Positions 58,801 through 64,000 of a stretch of 64,000 bases of DNA are shown here, piece by piece (the stretch's first letter is position 1; each line of letters opens with the position of its first letter). The position numbers were made by a program, and so were the translations under genes. Under the pieces are notes generated by a model. The model was not told the origin of the DNA, searched no databases, and saw nothing but the letters and a program-made list of their open reading frames with translations. Location of the stretch: assembly GCF_014646575.1 (NCBI RefSeq), contig NZ_BMNN01000004.1:1-64000 (forward strand), in the 5' to 3' direction. The stretch is from Halopseudomonas pertucinogena (GTDB lineage Bacteria > Pseudomonadota > Gammaproteobacteria > Pseudomonadales > Pseudomonadaceae).

Positions 58801-59187
58801 GCCACGGGCCGTTCGCATGTCATTGAGCAGCGGCAACAGCAGCAGCGGCATGTCCCGTCGCGCGCTCTGGACCCGATCCAGGTAGGCAGGCATCTGCAGG
58901 ATCGCCTGCATCAGCACCTCAAGTGCTTCGGACTGCCGACTGCAGCTGCCATGCATCAGCGCCTGGGCCAGCTTTTCCATCTCCTCGGCCAGCAATGCCG
59001 CACCGTAGAACTCGACCATCTGCAAGGTGCCGTGCACCTGATGGATATAGGTCAGGCAAAACCGCAGCCGCGTCGTGTCCCCGGGGTTTTCCACATAGGC
59101 TTCAAGTGCCTGGCGCGCCTGATTCAGCGTCTCGGAAATTTCGCCTTTAACCCAGTCGAGGGCGACATAATCATGCCGATCACCCAT
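52828..59187 (-). CDS. chpA: Chemosensory hybrid histidine kinase ChpA
   Basis: Very large CheA-type kinase (about 2119 residues) of the type IV pilus chemosensory system. The N-terminal two thirds hold HPt-like modules separated by acidic linkers. Canonical HTLKG-type phosphosites lie near residues 647, 947 and 1242, an H-containing IHQVHGT site near 49, and a module with Gln in place of His near 1399 (RLQTLKGSA). The catalytic core follows: dimerisation helices, N-box LRNAVDHGIETPERR, DDGRGID, GRGVGMDVVN, a CheW-like domain, and a C-terminal receiver (IMLLDIEMPRMDGFE). The start at 59187 has GGAG 6 nt upstream; an ATG at 59202 is weaker. Confidence 0.95.
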   Translation of the reverse strand: MGDRHDYVALDWVKGEISETLNQARQALEAYVENPGDTTRLRFCLTYIHQVHGTLQMVEFYGAALLAEEMEKLAQALMHGSCSRQSEALEVLMQAILQMPAYLDRVQSARRDMPLLLLPLLNDMRTARGENLLTETAVFNPRLKTGEPQPQQPGVDFASEGVLLQLRKLRQAMQITHAAIIRGQDVERNSHQMARVFDRLQQLCTGTRFAELWAVFAGVAEGLGHGSIENGAAIRQLLRLGDRELRDLLEDAASIASREPNSELLRNLLFYVAKSAGDTPRLSALREHYQLAALWQEEPAPASESHSRLVGPDKDTMQSVAVALNEELLQVKERLDLFVRSTSRSQQDLDGLLPDMKRIADTLAVLGLGQPRRVLQEQIERVEQMTLADEPPADAQLMEIAGGMLYVEASMHGILAMERVAADGPAQGSQGSQLADAGEILQIQQQVVLEARNALEQTREAINAFIAAQWDFSLLEPVDELLNSIRGGLAMLPLERAANVVAACRLYIHRELFVRQRRPDWEALDTLADVISGIDYYLERVARDDIDRGEGILAAAEGCLAVLGYAPADLPALLAEEEQDDPAVLADEPAQAVAAEPDEDEDELDPELLEIFVEEVGEVLETLDEYSPQWQADPDNKAARTEVRRAFHTLKGSGRMVKASILAELAWAVENMLNRVIDGNVEASPAVFAVVNAVRELMPGLLEDFAAGRAAPSPVVDRLAGQAEMLSRGETLTEPVSLEGAQANSPESAEESADIEPTFELADASEGDDTGAALEPTAEVPGEPTVAEEPFTAWQGPDVADEEVLEFEITELPEVDVQIADAVEDLDFGQFDEPQPLDESLPDEGLENITLEPLEDAAEQAQDATLPERLDTLPQADEPEPELPVVAVEEHDLPAEAAEPMSGELDPLLLKIFRTETEAHIGQIRGFLEKCEQSLPQPLSDALQRALHTLKGSAHMAGIQPVAQLATPLEKLAKDFKTNLIPADRPLAELLGDAVDKLEQWLAQGDARQPIAGSEELLSRLDALYGQAMEERESSRAQLEGGSDTDLLSIFLTEGIELLLDASDELAQGRQIDHAALARALRALADVAQDVELGPIEELCQGLEDVHEALVGQRLPFSDEVASSLAQGHERLIAMMDQVAAHQHVQSASGELQLLQELFSQPLGTGDPHAETAESDADRGPSAPAAPSAGLWDPTDAGTDDELVDIFLEEAQEILDSAAGSLTQWLAEPAEEAPLHAVLRDLHTLKGGARMAEIRPVGDLAHELEFLYEGLVGKRFELVEGLPALLLACQDSLAEMVEGILAGRSISDGMGLVRAIRDFRAAPDQPPRLPTEGTAELPEAAPQQAATAEPPVTPEPQPTVPGMLGMFIEEARELLQPCAALVGQLQGDPQASLDLLHRLQTLKGSARLAGQQALAEQARELEQALHQTGESDQPQLQLQLSRLQAAIEQLAQGQGIEQVSWELPVPAARPTGAPMAAPDPAAAGRTLADVRQILRDAMGVGRDEAAGTSRASVQETVKVPAALLEELVNLAGETSIFRGRVEQQVSDISHTLNDMESTIERVRDQLRRLDMETQAQILSRHQEEIEQGYEDFDPLEMDRYSQLQQLSRSLFESASDMLDLKETLATRSRDAETLLLQQARVNTELQEGLMRTRMVPFERLLPRLRRVVRQVSTEVGKQIELVVANAEGEMDRSVLERMMSPLEHMLRNAVDHGIETPERRAELGKPAEGRITLELEREGGEILLRLSDDGRGIDLEAVRRKAIERGLMDADANLTDQEILQFILEAGFSTAAQVTQISGRGVGMDVVNSEIKQLGGSMTLTTEPGQGTTFIIRLPFTVSVNRALMVYSGDDLYAIPLNTIEGIVRVSGYELEAYYAPGAPPFEYAGKHYDLRYLGDLLATGQQPRLSGHSLPLPVILVRGAEHSIAVQVDSLAGSREIVVKNLGKQFAVVSGISGATILGDGRVVVILDLLAVIRAQQAHAQHQQRIEQPSAVEDRATLVMVVDDSITVRKVTSRLLERHGMEVVTAKDGVDAIAQLQDLQPDIMLLDIEMPRMDGFEVATLVRHDERLQDLPIIMITSRTGEKHRERARSLGVNEYLGKPYQEAQLLELIGSLVEAGD

Positions 59188-59189
59188 AG

Positions 59190-60071
59190 TCACTCCAGAC
59201 ATTCCATGCTTTCCCTGCGTCGGTAGGCCTGTACCCGGTCGTCGGCTACGGGCTCAAGCGAGGGATTGTTCCAGTCCATTATTTCACCCGGACCGATCAC
59301 CAGTACGCCGCCCGGTGCCAACCTTGATGCCAACTGGTTGAGCAGTTCACGACGGCGCCAGCGCCGGAAGTAGATGAGCAGGTTCTGGCAGAAAATGATA
59401 TCCAGATCCCGGATCGGGGCCTGGGCCAGTTCCAGGATATTCAGCCGGGTGAAACAGACGCGCTCATGCAGCGCCGCAGCCACCTGATACTGACCATCCG
59501 GTTGTTGTTCGAGCCATTGGTGAATCTCCGCGTCGGTCAGGCCACCGAGGCGACGCGCCGGATAACAGCCCCTGCGCGCCTGGTCCAGCGCCTGCTGGCT
59601 GATGTCGGTCGCCCATATCCCGTAATCCCGACGCTGGATCGCGCTGTCGCTGAGCAGCTGTTCGAGGATGATCGCCAGCGAGTAGGCTTCCTCGCCGCTG
59701 GCACAACCCACGCTCCACAGTTGCAGCGGACGGTCGAGCCCCTCGCTCATCCGCGCCCGCAGGTGACGCGCAACGCAATCAAACGAGGGCCGGTGACGCA
59801 TGAAGCTGGTTTCCCGGATCGTCAGCCATTCCACCAGCGCCGACCACTCCACGGCACCGCTGATGCCTTCGGTGACGTACTGGTAGTAGGCCTGATAATC
59901 CCGGATACCCAATGCTCGCATGCGCGTCCCGAGCCCGGTCTGCAGATACACCTTGCGCTCCGCGCTGATGCACACGCCGGTTCGCAGTTCGAGCAACGCC
60001 TGCCATTGACGAAACTGCTGTCCGTCCATCTCTGGCAACTTCTCCAATGACCAGTGCGGCGTTGTGTGCAC
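59190..60071 (-). CDS. pilK: Chemotaxis methyltransferase PilK (CheR family)
   Basis: SAM-dependent methyltransferase that methylates glutamates on PilJ. The product is 293 residues. It has the CheR N-terminal helical domain with VEWLTIRETSFMRHRPSFD, the SAM motif LQLWSVGCASGEEAYSLAII, IWATDISQQALDQARRG, and DIIFCQNLLIYFRRW. The start is GTG at 60071 with GAGGG 7 nt upstream. It lies between pilJ and chpA in the conserved order, about 57 nt after pilJ. Confidence 0.93.
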   Translation of the reverse strand: MHTTPHWSLEKLPEMDGQQFRQWQALLELRTGVCISAERKVYLQTGLGTRMRALGIRDYQAYYQYVTEGISGAVEWSALVEWLTIRETSFMRHRPSFDCVARHLRARMSEGLDRPLQLWSVGCASGEEAYSLAIILEQLLSDSAIQRRDYGIWATDISQQALDQARRGCYPARRLGGLTDAEIHQWLEQQPDGQYQVAAALHERVCFTRLNILELAQAPIRDLDIIFCQNLLIYFRRWRRRELLNQLASRLAPGGVLVIGPGEIMDWNNPSLEPVADDRVQAYRRRESMECLE

Positions 60072-60128
60072 GTTGCGACCCTCGCGGTGCCCTTATGGAG
60101 GGCGGCCGGTGGCCGCCCCGCGCTGCCC

Positions 60129-62168
60129 TCAGTTCTGCCCTGGCAGGGTGAAGCCGGCCACCGACTGACGCATGCTCTCCGCCAATTTGGCCAGCTCGCC
60201 AATGCTGCGGGCCGTGGTGGTGGTACCGGCCGACGTCTGCGAGGTGATCTCCTGAATCACGTTCATCGTGTTGGAGATGTGACCCGCAGACGAAGCCTGC
60301 TGCCGTGCCGCGTTGGAGATGTTCTGAATCAGCGCCGCCAGGCTGGTGGATACCTTCTCGATCTCCTCCAGTGCGACACCCGCGTCCTGGGTCAGACGCG
60401 CACCACTCACTACCTCGGAGGTGGTCTGCTCCATGGAGATCACCGCCTCGTTGGTGTCGGTCTGAATGGTCTTCACCAGCGCCTCGATCTGCTTGGTCGC
60501 CGCCGAGGAACGTTCCGCCAGTCGCTGTACTTCGTCCGCAACCACCGCGAAGCCGCGACCGGCGTCACCGGCCATGGCGGCCTGGATCGCCGCGTTCAGA
60601 GCCAGAATGTTGGTCTGGTCGGCAATGTCGTTGATCAGGCTCACGATGTCACCGATCTCTTGGGAAGACTCACCCAGGCGCTTGATCCGCTTGGAGGTGT
60701 CCTGGATCTGCTCGCGGATCACGTCCATGCCGGCGATGGTGCTCTGTACAACCTCGTTGCCCTTGTTGGCGATGGCTACCGAGCGCTCCGCTACCGCAGC
60801 GGACTCGGCGGCGTTGGCCGATACCTGGTCGATGGACACGGCCATCTCGTTCACCGCGGCGGAGGCCCCGGCGATTTCCTGGGCCTGGTGCTCGGACGCC
60901 TCGGCAAGGTGCATGGCCGTGCTCTGGGTTTCCTGGGCGGCGCTGGCCACCTGCAGGGCGGTGTGGTTGATCGTTTCCACCAGTGCCCGCAGCTGGTCGA
61001 TGGAGTAGTTGATGGAGTCGGCGATGGCACCGGTGAAGTCCTCGGTTACCGTGGCCTCGGCCGTCAGGTCACCGTCCGCGAGGTCGGCGATCTCGTCCAG
61101 CAGACGCAGAATCGCGGCCTGGTTACGCTCGTTGGTGGCAGCGGTCTCCGCCAGGCGGATCCGGGTTTCGCGGGTCAGCTGCAGACCGATCAGCAGAATC
61201 GAGCCCAGCGCTACCGCCGCCAGCACATAACCCAGCAGGGTGTTGATCCAGCGGCCCGCGCTGCGCTTCTCGAACGCCTGCGACAGGTCGGAAACGTTGT
61301 TCAGCAACTGTTGGGAGTCGGTGAAGATGCTGTTGGCCGCGGTCCGTACCTGGTACAGCTCGGGGGAGGTCAGCAGGATCTGCTCGACGGATTCGGATAC
61401 GTAGCTGAACAGGTCGGCGATCTCTTCCAGACGGCTCACCGCGTCGGCATCGGTCACCCGGGCGATGCCGAGCACTTCGTTGCCGTTGATCATGCCATCC
61501 AGAACGCGGCCAAACAGGGTCGCGTCACGACCGAAGCTGTCCGCCGCCATCACCGCGTCGGCGTCACCGGCCAGTACCCGGTTCACCGAGCCGAGAATAC
61601 GCTCGGCGAGCAGCGACTGGCGCTGGGCCAGGGATACCTGGGTAGCACTCGCGCCACTGTCGATGAGCACGTCCACCACGTCCTCATACTCCACCTGCAG
61701 CTGCGGCACGGTGTCGGACAGCTGGGCAGCCAGATCGTGCAGCGACAGTACCGTTTCCTCACTGCTGAGGATGGCGTCGGCGTTGGCACGCACCCTGTCC
61801 CAGTCGGCACCGGCCGCCTCCAGCGGCTCGTGCAGCGAGCCCGGGGTGGGCGGCAGGCCGGTCTCGTCCCGACCGTCCGTCAGGTAGCGCCAGCGCTCTT
61901 CATAGTCGTTGCGCGCCTGCAGCAGCAGCGGGAAGGCTTCCCTGGTACCGGTCGCGGCTTCGGTGGCCGACTTGGAGATCTGCTGGGACAGAACCCGCAG
62001 CTCACCGGAGTGGCCGATGTATTCGGTATCGTACGAGCTCTGCACGTTCAGATACACGAAGTTGGCGAACAGCAGAACCAGGGACATGACCAGCGCAAGG
62101 AACAGCGCACTGATGGTCCGGTTGCTGCGCAGTGTGGTAACGATGTTGGTGGTATCAAACTTTTTCAT
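60129..62168 (-). CDS. pilJ: Type IV pilus methyl-accepting chemotaxis protein PilJ
   Basis: Receptor of the Pil-Chp system, sensing surface contact and interacting with pilin. The product is 679 residues. TM1 is at about 17-39 ([19 protein letters not shown]), followed by a large periplasmic part containing PilJ-type helical modules, and TM2 near 305-330 ([19 protein letters not shown]). The cytoplasmic part ends in the MCP hairpin [20 protein letters not shown] then [20 protein letters not shown]. The ATG at 62168 starts the TM-bearing protein; the frame upstream to 62225 is not conserved. Confidence 0.96.
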   Translation of the reverse strand: MKKFDTTNIVTTLRSNRTISALFLALVMSLVLLFANFVYLNVQSSYDTEYIGHSGELRVLSQQISKSATEAATGTREAFPLLLQARNDYEERWRYLTDGRDETGLPPTPGSLHEPLEAAGADWDRVRANADAILSSEETVLSLHDLAAQLSDTVPQLQVEYEDVVDVLIDSGASATQVSLAQRQSLLAERILGSVNRVLAGDADAVMAADSFGRDATLFGRVLDGMINGNEVLGIARVTDADAVSRLEEIADLFSYVSESVEQILLTSPELYQVRTAANSIFTDSQQLLNNVSDLSQAFEKRSAGRWINTLLGYVLAAVALGSILLIGLQLTRETRIRLAETAATNERNQAAILRLLDEIADLADGDLTAEATVTEDFTGAIADSINYSIDQLRALVETINHTALQVASAAQETQSTAMHLAEASEHQAQEIAGASAAVNEMAVSIDQVSANAAESAAVAERSVAIANKGNEVVQSTIAGMDVIREQIQDTSKRIKRLGESSQEIGDIVSLINDIADQTNILALNAAIQAAMAGDAGRGFAVVADEVQRLAERSSAATKQIEALVKTIQTDTNEAVISMEQTTSEVVSGARLTQDAGVALEEIEKVSTSLAALIQNISNAARQQASSAGHISNTMNVIQEITSQTSAGTTTTARSIGELAKLAESMRQSVAGFTLPGQN

Positions 62169-62253
62169 TTTCTGGCCCCTACCTGGCCTACCGCATGCTG
62201 CTTGAAGTCCTGAATTGTTACGCACTGACTTGATGCCAGCCCGCCCCTACCGA

Positions 62254-62790
62254 TCAGATCGCCACATCAAGGAACGCCTGGTCGCGTGCCAATGCCCGGA
62301 AGTTGAAGATCATGGAGTACTGCTCACCGGCATAAGCGCCCACCACATAGGGCCTGAACTGCTCCGGGAGCGCAGGGACCGATGTGGTGAAACTGCTTAC
62401 TGGAAAGTGCTGCATGCCGAACAGCTCGTCGACCAGCAGCCCGACGAAGAGGTCGTCACGGTCCAGCACCAGGACCCGACGCTGCTTGCGCGGGGCGCTG
62501 ACGGTGGCACCGAAGAACTGGCTCAGATCAACGATCGGCAGGAGCCTGCCGCGGACGTTGGCTACACCCCTGACCCAGGGCTTGACCCGCGGCAGGGCGG
62601 TATAGCGCGGCTCGTGAAGAATTTCACTGATCTCCCCCAGCGTGGCGACCATGGGCTGGCCGGCCAGACGGAAGCCGATGCCGCTCCAGGTTTCGGACAC
62701 GACCTGCTGCGCCGGCAGACCGCTTGCCATGCGCAGGCAGCGCTCCGCCAGCTGCTGGAGAAGATCGAAAGGATGTATTGTCTCTGACAT
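62254..62790 (-). CDS. pilI: CheW-like coupling protein PilI
   Basis: Adaptor linking PilJ to ChpA. It is a 178-residue single CheW domain with VATLGEISEILHEPRYTALP, RVKPWVRGVANVRGRLLPIV and FVGLLVDELFGMQHFP. The ATG at 62790 gives MSETIHPFDLLQQL with AGGGA upstream. The longer open frame to 62928 overlaps pilH and is not supported. The order pilG-pilH-pilI-pilJ-pilK-chpA is fully conserved. Confidence 0.94.
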   Translation of the reverse strand: MSETIHPFDLLQQLAERCLRMASGLPAQQVVSETWSGIGFRLAGQPMVATLGEISEILHEPRYTALPRVKPWVRGVANVRGRLLPIVDLSQFFGATVSAPRKQRRVLVLDRDDLFVGLLVDELFGMQHFPVSSFTTSVPALPEQFRPYVVGAYAGEQYSMIFNFRALARDQAFLDVAI

Positions 62791-62834
62791 ACCGTCCCTG
62801 TTGTCATTGGCGTGCCGGGGTGTACCGGCGATGG

Positions 62835-63200
62835 TCAGCCTGCGAGTACCGACTTCAAGGTCTTGATCAGCGTGGCTTCCTCGACCGGCTTGGTGAGGTA
62901 GTCCCTGGCGCCCTGGCGCTTGCCCCACACCCTGTCGGTTTCCTGGTCCTTGGTTGTCACTATGATCACCGGGATACCGGAGGTTTCCGGATCCTTGGTC
63001 AGCTGACGGGTCGCCTGGAAGCCGTTGAGGCCGGGCATGACGATGTCCATCAACACGGCGTCGGGCTTTTCCTGGCGTGCCAGTGCCACGCCATCGGCGC
63101 CGTTTTCTGCCTTGATCACTTCATAACCGTGCTTTTCCAGCATGCCGCCCAGCTTGTAGAGCTCTGTCGGCGAATCATCAACTACGAGTATGCGAGCCAT
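62835..63200 (-). CDS. pilH: Twitching motility response regulator PilH
   Basis: Single-domain CheY-like receiver of 121 residues. The phosphoacceptor is Asp52 in VLMDIVMPGLNGF, with the acidic pair in LVVDDSPTELYKL, and the signalling Thr/Lys in VTTKDQETD. In P. aeruginosa PilH opposes PilG and affects pilus retraction. It is followed by pilI 44 nt downstream. Confidence 0.95.
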   Translation of the reverse strand: MARILVVDDSPTELYKLGGMLEKHGYEVIKAENGADGVALARQEKPDAVLMDIVMPGLNGFQATRQLTKDPETSGIPVIIVTTKDQETDRVWGKRQGARDYLTKPVEEATLIKTLKSVLAG

Positions 63201-63235
63201 TTATCCCCCTGGATTTAAATAAGATGCCGGCTGGT

Positions 63236-63652
63236 TCAGCTTCCCGCTGCACCGGCCATATTCTTGTCCGACTGCGGAACGTGAGCACGAATCGCGCCCA
63301 GCAGTTCTTCCTTGCTGAATGGCTTGGTCAGGTACTGATCGGAACCGACGATACGCCCCTTGGCCTTGTCGAACAGGCCGTCCTTGCTGGACAGCATGAC
63401 CACGGGCGTGGAGCGGAAAGCGGTATTGTTCTTGATCAGCGCGCAGGTCTGATACCCATCAAGGCGCGGCATCATGATGTCAACGAATATGATATCGGGG
63501 TGATTATCAGCGATCTTGGCCAGGGCATCAAAGCCATCGACGGCGGTGATGACGTTGCAGCCGACCTTTTTCAGCAGCGTTTCCGCCGTACGCCGAATGG
63601 TCTTGCTGTCGTCAATTACCATGACTTTCAGGCTCTCGAAATTTTCTTCCAT
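63236..63652 (-). CDS. pilG: Twitching motility response regulator PilG
   Basis: CheY-like receiver of 138 residues and first gene of the operon. The phosphoacceptor is Asp58 in FVDIMMPRLDG, with the acidic pair in VMVIDDSKTIRR, and the signalling segment VVMLSSKDGLFDKAKGR. PilG promotes pilus extension and cAMP production downstream of ChpA in P. aeruginosa. The ATG at 63652 is preferred over a GTG two codons upstream. It is divergent from gshB across a 215-bp region in which I could not assign a firm promoter. Confidence 0.96.
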   Translation of the reverse strand: MEENFESLKVMVIDDSKTIRRTAETLLKKVGCNVITAVDGFDALAKIADNHPDIIFVDIMMPRLDGYQTCALIKNNTAFRSTPVVMLSSKDGLFDKAKGRIVGSDQYLTKPFSKEELLGAIRAHVPQSDKNMAGAAGS

Positions 63653-63867
63653 AAACACAGCCCTTGTATATACGGCGGTCAGTTACCGGGCGGCCAGTGG
63701 CAGACAGACCGACCAATTCCATTTCCGGCTACTTTTAACACAGTTTCAGAAGGCAATCCATAAACCCTTACCCCGAATGAGCAGCTTGCGAAACCGGTCA
63801 TCCTTTATCCGGCTCCGGTGCAGGGGGTACACTGCTGTGACCTCTGAACAGCCTGGTGAAACACAGC

Positions 63868-64000
63868 ATGACCATTCACGTTGGTATCGTCATGGATCCG
63901 ATCAGCGAGATCCACTACAGGAAGGACAGCTCCCTGGCCATGCTGCTGGCAGCACAGCAGCGCCAGTGGCAGCTCAGCTACATGGAGCCGCAGGACCTGT
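63868..64000 (+). CDS. gshB: Glutathione synthetase, N-terminal fragment (cut by window end)
   Basis: The first 44 codons of GshB, the second step of glutathione synthesis (ATP-grasp enzyme adding glycine). The opening MTIHVGIVMDPISEI then HYRKDSSLAMLLAAQQRQW is characteristic of the family. The gene continues beyond the window. Divergent pilG/gshB placement is the same as in P. aeruginosa, which supports the call. Confidence 0.92.
   Translation, partial: MTIHVGIVMDPISEIHYRKDSSLAMLLAAQQRQWQLSYMEPQDL

Overview
The window is a GC-rich gammaproteobacterial chromosome segment. Gene content and order point to the family Pseudomonadaceae, possibly the Halopseudomonas side of the genus; this is inferred from recognisable gene neighbourhoods and no species can be named. 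Almost everything is core chromosome. I see no prophage, transposase, integrase, plasmid gene, CRISPR array, tRNA or rRNA gene.

Layout. (1) 1-10.9 kb: malic enzyme, a secreted nuclease, rpmE, priA, argS, a SPOR-domain gene broken by a 7-C run, the heat-shock protease hslVU behind a sigma-32-type promoter, a DUF971 gene, then two polyhydroxyalkanoate accessory genes. The PHA synthase/depolymerase genes that lie at this point in P. aeruginosa are absent. (2) 10.9-16.8 kb: ubiE-ubiJ-ubiB (ubiquinone), hisI-hisE, tatABC and rsmE, tightly packed with several overlapping start/stop codons. (3) 16.8-22.8 kb: an HxlR repressor facing an SDR/isomerase pair, a five-unit inverted-repeat array, dtd-pip, and a DUF924 / META lipoprotein / NnrU-like set. 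(4) 22.8-34.4 kb, the most accessory part: a tandem glycine riboswitch in front of a TRIC/UPF0126 membrane protein, catalase, DUF2254, a two-gene radical-SAM DNA-repair cassette with a LexA box, a beta-lactamase-fold hydrolase, a TIP30-like oxidoreductase, a KamA-family radical SAM enzyme, a 43-residue basic protein, a thioredoxin-reductase-like protein and a DUF1801 protein. (5) 34.5-51.4 kb: typA, thiI, glnA (sigma-54 promoter and NtrC-like site), a DUF4124 protein, ntrBC, trmL, a second copy of the inverted-repeat family, a quinone reductase, gshA, tex and ompR-envZ (amgRS). (6) 51.4-63.7 kb: the complete pilGHIJK-chpABC chemosensory operon for type IV pili, on the minus strand, divergent from gshB, which runs off the window end.

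The genes form several working modules: nitrogen control (NtrB/NtrC acting on glnA), surface sensing (PilJ to ChpA to PilG/PilH, with PilK and ChpB for adaptation), ubiquinone C-methylation with its accessory factors, twin-arginine export, and glutathione synthesis (gshA and gshB in separate places).

The features most worth a second look are the two related clusters of alternating inverted palindromes at convergent gene ends (18789-19174 and 43789-43961), the LexA-box radical-SAM/DUF4130 cassette (26857-28940), the glycine riboswitch-TRIC unit (22904-23775), the paired GTTC-N7-GAAC operators at the HxlR locus, the rpmE terminator that also encodes the nuclease signal peptide, and the PHA locus lacking its synthases.
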